Position numbers and translations under genes: made by a program. Shown here one piece after another: positions 7,108 to 8,976 of a DNA stretch of 8,976 nucleotides. The notes under the pieces are model-generated. The model did no database searches, was not told the DNA's origin, and was given only the letters and a program-made list of their open reading frames with translations. Within the stretch, counting starts at the first letter, position 1; each line of letters begins with the position of its first letter. Source of the DNA: Candidatus Rokuibacteriota bacterium (GTDB taxonomy: Bacteria; Methylomirabilota; Methylomirabilia; Rokubacteriales; CSP1-6); NCBI GenBank assembly GCA_016177555.1, contig JACOVB010000335.1, positions 1 through 8,976 on the forward strand. The letters run 5' to 3'.

Positions 7108-7137
7108 TTGACAGGCGCCCGCCGCGCTGCATATATG
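7108..7137 (+). promoter_or_regulatory. Predicted sigma70-type promoter for the bicupin gene
   Basis: A perfect -35 box TTGACA (7108-7113) is followed after 18 bp by TATATG (7132-7137), which matches the -10 consensus at 4 of 6 positions. The ATATAT run stands out in an otherwise GC-rich region. Transcription would begin near 7143-7145, giving a leader of about 64 nt before the ATG at 7208. No comparable promoter is apparent on the opposite strand for livK. Confidence 0.65.
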
Positions 7138-7141
7138 GGAC

Positions 7142-7172
7142 GCCCGGCACCGCCGCGGCGGGGTGTCCGGGC
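7142..7172 (+). promoter_or_regulatory. Strong stem-loop at the predicted 5' end of the bicupin mRNA
   Basis: GCCCGG (7142-7147) pairs with CCGGGC (7167-7172), and CACC (7148-7151) pairs with GGTG (7162-7165), leaving a single bulged T at 7166. The interior contains the 12-bp palindrome CCGCCGCGGCGG (7150-7161). There is no T-run, so it is not an obvious terminator. It lies at the predicted start of transcription and could be an operator palindrome or a transcript-stabilising 5' hairpin. Confidence 0.45.
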
Positions 7173-7197
7173 CGCCGGGCACCCTACCGCCGCCGAG

Positions 7198-7202
7198 AGG
7201 AG
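7198..7202 (+). promoter_or_regulatory. Shine-Dalgarno AGGAG deciding the bicupin start
   Basis: AGGAG, within GAGAGGAG, lies 5 nt before the ATG at 7208. It supports this start over the in-frame upstream codon at 7163, which would fall inside the leader stem-loop. Confidence 0.8.
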
Positions 7203-7207
7203 CCGCC

Positions 7208-8116
7208 ATGCATCACGTCGGCCGTCTGGATCCCGCGGCCATGTCCACGCCCGACGCCTACCGCGGGCGGAGCACCGGCTTCCGTCGGCAGTCGCTGGTC
7301 GACGGGGTGGCGGGCTCGGTTCACATGGGCTTCGGGGCCTGCGAGCTCTCCCCCGGGGGGCACCAGAGCGGGCACGTGCACTCGCACGAGGAGGCCTTCT
7401 TCGTCCTCGAGGGCACGCCGCAGCTCGCCCTGGGCGGCGAGACCTTCGAGCTGGCGCCGCAGCAGTGCGGGCTGATCCCTCTCGGCGTCCCTCACGCCTG
7501 GCGGAACCTCGGCGCGCGCGCGTGCCGCTGGCTCGACATGCTCGCGCCCCGTCCGCGGGACCCGCACACGGAGCCCCCCGACACCTTCTTCACGCCCGAG
7601 CCCGCCTTCGGCGACCGCCCTCGGCCGCTCGACATCCGCGACCCGCGCTGCCGGCACTTCTTCCGCCTCGACGAGGGGCAGATGGACGTGGACCGGCTGA
7701 AGCGGGGCAGCGCCGTCAGCGAGCCCACCGTCTCCGCCAGCATGGCGACGGCCCTCCTCGCCTACAGCGGCATCGCCGTCAAGATGCTCGTTGACCAGCG
7801 CCTGGAGGCGAATCTCCTGACGATGTTCATGGTCGAGTACCAGGCCGGCGGCGTCGCGCACCCCCACGACCATCCCTTCGAGGAGGCCTACTTCATGCTC
7901 GAGGGCGAGGTCGAGGGGGTCGCGGACGGCCGGTCCTACGTGCTGCGCCCCGGGGACGTCTTCTGGACCGGCGTCGGCTCGGTCCACGCCTTCTACAACC
8001 GGACCGATGCGAGGGTGCGCTGGCTCGAGACGCAGGCGCCGCAGCCGCCCCGCCAGCACTCGTACCGCTTCAACCGCGACTGGGACTACCTGGGTCAGCG
8101 GCTGCCGGCCGACTGA
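7208..8116 (+). CDS. Two-domain cupin (bicupin) protein, probable metalloenzyme
   Basis: A 302-residue cytosolic protein with two cupin barrels. The N-terminal domain carries the metal ligands His56, His58 and Glu62 (HVHSHEEAFFVLEG) and His96 in PLGVPHAWRN. The C-terminal domain carries His220, His222 and Glu226 (HPHDHPFEEAYFMLEG) and His260 in GSVHAFYN. Each set matches the 3-His/1-Glu cupin site, so both barrels could bind a metal such as Fe, Mn or Ni. Bicupins include dioxygenases, decarboxylases and ureidoglycine aminohydrolase; I cannot assign it to one of these from sequence alone. No signal peptide is visible. The gene has its own apparent promoter, is divergent from livK and converges on a second livF, so it is probably a single-gene transcript. 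A role in handling the transported ligand is only a guess. Confidence 0.88.
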   Translation: MHHVGRLDPAAMSTPDAYRGRSTGFRRQSLVDGVAGSVHMGFGACELSPGGHQSGHVHSHEEAFFVLEGTPQLALGGETFELAPQQCGLIPLGVPHAWRNLGARACRWLDMLAPRPRDPHTEPPDTFFTPEPAFGDRPRPLDIRDPRCRHFFRLDEGQMDVDRLKRGSAVSEPTVSASMATALLAYSGIAVKMLVDQRLEANLLTMFMVEYQAGGVAHPHDHPFEEAYFMLEGEVEGVADGRSYVLRPGDVFWTGVGSVHAFYNRTDARVRWLETQAPQPPRQHSYRFNRDWDYLGQRLPAD

Positions 8117-8120
8117 CGCG

Positions 8121-8133
8121 CCGGCAGGGCCGG
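8121..8133 (+). terminator. Short GC stem-loop after the bicupin stop codon
   Basis: CCGGC-AGG-GCCGG begins 4 nt after the stop. It has a 5-bp stem with a tight 3-nt loop and no T-run. The rest of the 105-bp convergent gap shows only a similar small hairpin on the other strand (8209-8221), directly after the livF stop. Weak evidence for termination. Confidence 0.25.
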
Positions 8134-8221
8134 ATCGCAGCCCTCCGGGGGGTCCCGCGCCCGACGCCCTCGCCGCCCGCCCGTGGATCCGCATGGAGTG
8201 TGATTGCCCGCCCGGCCGGCG

Positions 8222-8914
8222 TCAGACGCCGAGGTATCTCGCCCGCACGTCCTCGTCCTTGGCCAGCTCTTGCGGCGACGAGGAGTGAACGATCTTGCCG
8301 CGGCTCATGATGTGGACGTAGTCGGAGTAGAGCAGGGCGAATCGCAGCCGCTGCTCCACGAGCAGCATCGACATCCCCCTCTGCTGCAGCGTGCGGATGA
8401 CGTGCCCGACCGTCTCGATGTAGAGCGGTGAGAGCCCCTCCGTCGGCTCGTCGAGCAGGAGAAGCGAGGGGTTGGTCATCAGGCTCCGCCCGATGGCCAG
8501 CATCTGCTGCTCGCCCCCCGACAGGCGTCCTGCCGGATGGCGCGCGCGCTCGCGGAGCGGCGGGAACAGCTCGTAGACCTTCTCGGCAGTCCACCCGTCC
8601 GGCTTCGGCCGGGCGCCGACCGCGAGCGTCTCGGCGACATCGAGCGACGGGAAGATCTGGCGCCCCTGCGCCACGATGCAGATGCCCAGCCGCGCGATGC
8701 GATACGGCCGGAGGCGCGTGATCTCCGCCTCGTCGAACAGGATCCGGCCGCGGCGCGCCGGCGTGAAGCCCATCACCGACCGGACGAGCGTGGTCTTGCC
8801 GGCGCCGTTCCGCCCGAGGATGCCGACGATCCCCGCGCGCGGGATCTCGAGCGACACGCCCTGGAGGATGTGGCTGTCGCCGTAGTAGGTGTGGAGGTCG
8901 TCGACCTTCAGCAT
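8222..8914 (-). CDS. livF: Second HAAT-family ATP-binding protein, LivF-type
   Basis: A 230-residue ATPase subunit of a separate branched-chain-type transporter whose other parts lie beyond the right edge. Walker A is GRNGAGKT at 34-41, the signature LSGGE at 131-135 and Walker B LLLLDE at 151-156. It has VAQGRQIFPSLDV at 81-93 and LLVEQ at the switch position, both LivF-like. It differs clearly from the livF at 2473-3186 (for example LSGGE versus LSGGQ and AQGRQIFPSL versus PEGRRLFGGM), so it is not a recent duplicate. Its ATG overlaps the end of the upstream gene by 7 nt (ATGCTGA), implying translational coupling. It is probably the last gene of its operon, since the next gene downstream is convergent. 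Confidence 0.94.
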   Translation of the reverse strand: MLKVDDLHTYYGDSHILQGVSLEIPRAGIVGILGRNGAGKTTLVRSVMGFTPARRGRILFDEAEITRLRPYRIARLGICIVAQGRQIFPSLDVAETLAVGARPKPDGWTAEKVYELFPPLRERARHPAGRLSGGEQQMLAIGRSLMTNPSLLLLDEPTEGLSPLYIETVGHVIRTLQQRGMSMLLVEQRLRFALLYSDYVHIMSRGKIVHSSSPQELAKDEDVRARYLGV

Positions 8915-8976
8915 GCCATGATCTCGCCCGCGCCGAAGTAGATCTCCTGCACGCGCGGATCCGTCCTCACCTCGGC
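8908..8976 (-). CDS. livG: C-terminal end of an ABC ATPase, LivG-type (partial)
   Basis: Only the last 22 codons and the TGA stop are in the window. The visible residues include DPRVQEIYFGAGE, matching the usual LivG C-terminus in which a charged stretch is followed by VQE-(V/I)-Y-(L/F)-G. The stop overlaps the start of the following livF-type gene by 7 nt, the expected livG-livF order. With so little sequence the family call rests mainly on this context. Confidence 0.75.
   Translation of the reverse strand, partial: AEVRTDPRVQEIYFGAGEIMAC

Noticed and set aside
7060..7140. Sigma54-like or sigma70 promoter for livK on the - strand
   Set aside because: A TGGCGT element is present but the -12 TTGC partner is missing at the right spacing, and no TTGACA-like box pairs with the CATATATG on this strand.
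7036..7209. N-terminal extension of livK to 7209
   Set aside because: The extra 58 residues hide the signal peptide and bypass a strong Shine-Dalgarno at 7042-7048.
5647..7794. 715-codon open frame on the + strand across livH, livK and the bicupin gene
   Set aside because: It crosses the divergent promoter region and conflicts with three supported genes; low-complexity shadow translation.
1..8976. tRNA/rRNA genes, CRISPR arrays, insertion sequences, phage or defence genes
   Set aside because: Scanning by eye found no cloverleaf, repeat-spacer pattern, transposase motif or terminal inverted repeats; nearly all sequence is accounted for by metabolic and transport genes.

Overview
The window is a compact, very GC-rich stretch of bacterial chromosome with short intergenic gaps, good Shine-Dalgarno sites, several stop/start overlaps and no mobile elements, RNA genes or CRISPR. 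Branched-chain-amino-acid-type (HAAT/Liv) ABC transporters sit beside SDR, beta-hydroxyacid-dehydrogenase and cupin genes. With Gram-negative style export of a soluble binding protein, this suggests a soil or subsurface diderm with a large uptake repertoire, for example a Rokubacteria/Methylomirabilota-like or proteobacterial lineage. That assignment is inference from gene style and base composition only.

Layout: (1) On the + strand, 1-2423 holds the C-terminal part of an alpha/beta hydrolase, a divergent short-chain dehydrogenase (SDR) and a 3-hydroxyisobutyrate-dehydrogenase-type NAD(P) oxidoreductase, probably co-transcribed. (2) On the - strand, 7035 down to 2473 holds a complete HAAT transporter operon in the order livK (binding protein), livH (permease), livM-livG fusion (permease plus ATPase), livF (ATPase). 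Its last three genes are nearly contiguous or overlapping. It converges on the first block across 49 bp. (3) A 172-bp divergent region (7036-7207) carries a well-formed sigma70-type promoter for the + strand, followed by a strong stem-loop at the predicted transcript 5' end. (4) On the + strand, 7208-8116 encodes a two-domain cupin with both metal sites intact. (5) On the - strand, 8976 down to 8222 holds the end of a second HAAT cluster: the last codons of a LivG-type ATPase overlapping a second LivF.

The transporter would import a small carboxylate or amino-acid-like compound, with LivK as periplasmic receptor, LivH/LivM as the pore and LivG/LivF as the ATPases. The flanking hydrolase, oxidoreductases and cupin are plausible enzymes for its breakdown, but nothing in the sequence fixes the substrate.

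I found no convincing evidence of a wholly new system. The points most worth a second look are the SDR that lacks the usual catalytic residues, the LivM-LivG fusion with a non-canonical ABC signature, a cysteine-free binding protein, and the promoter/stem-loop before the bicupin gene.
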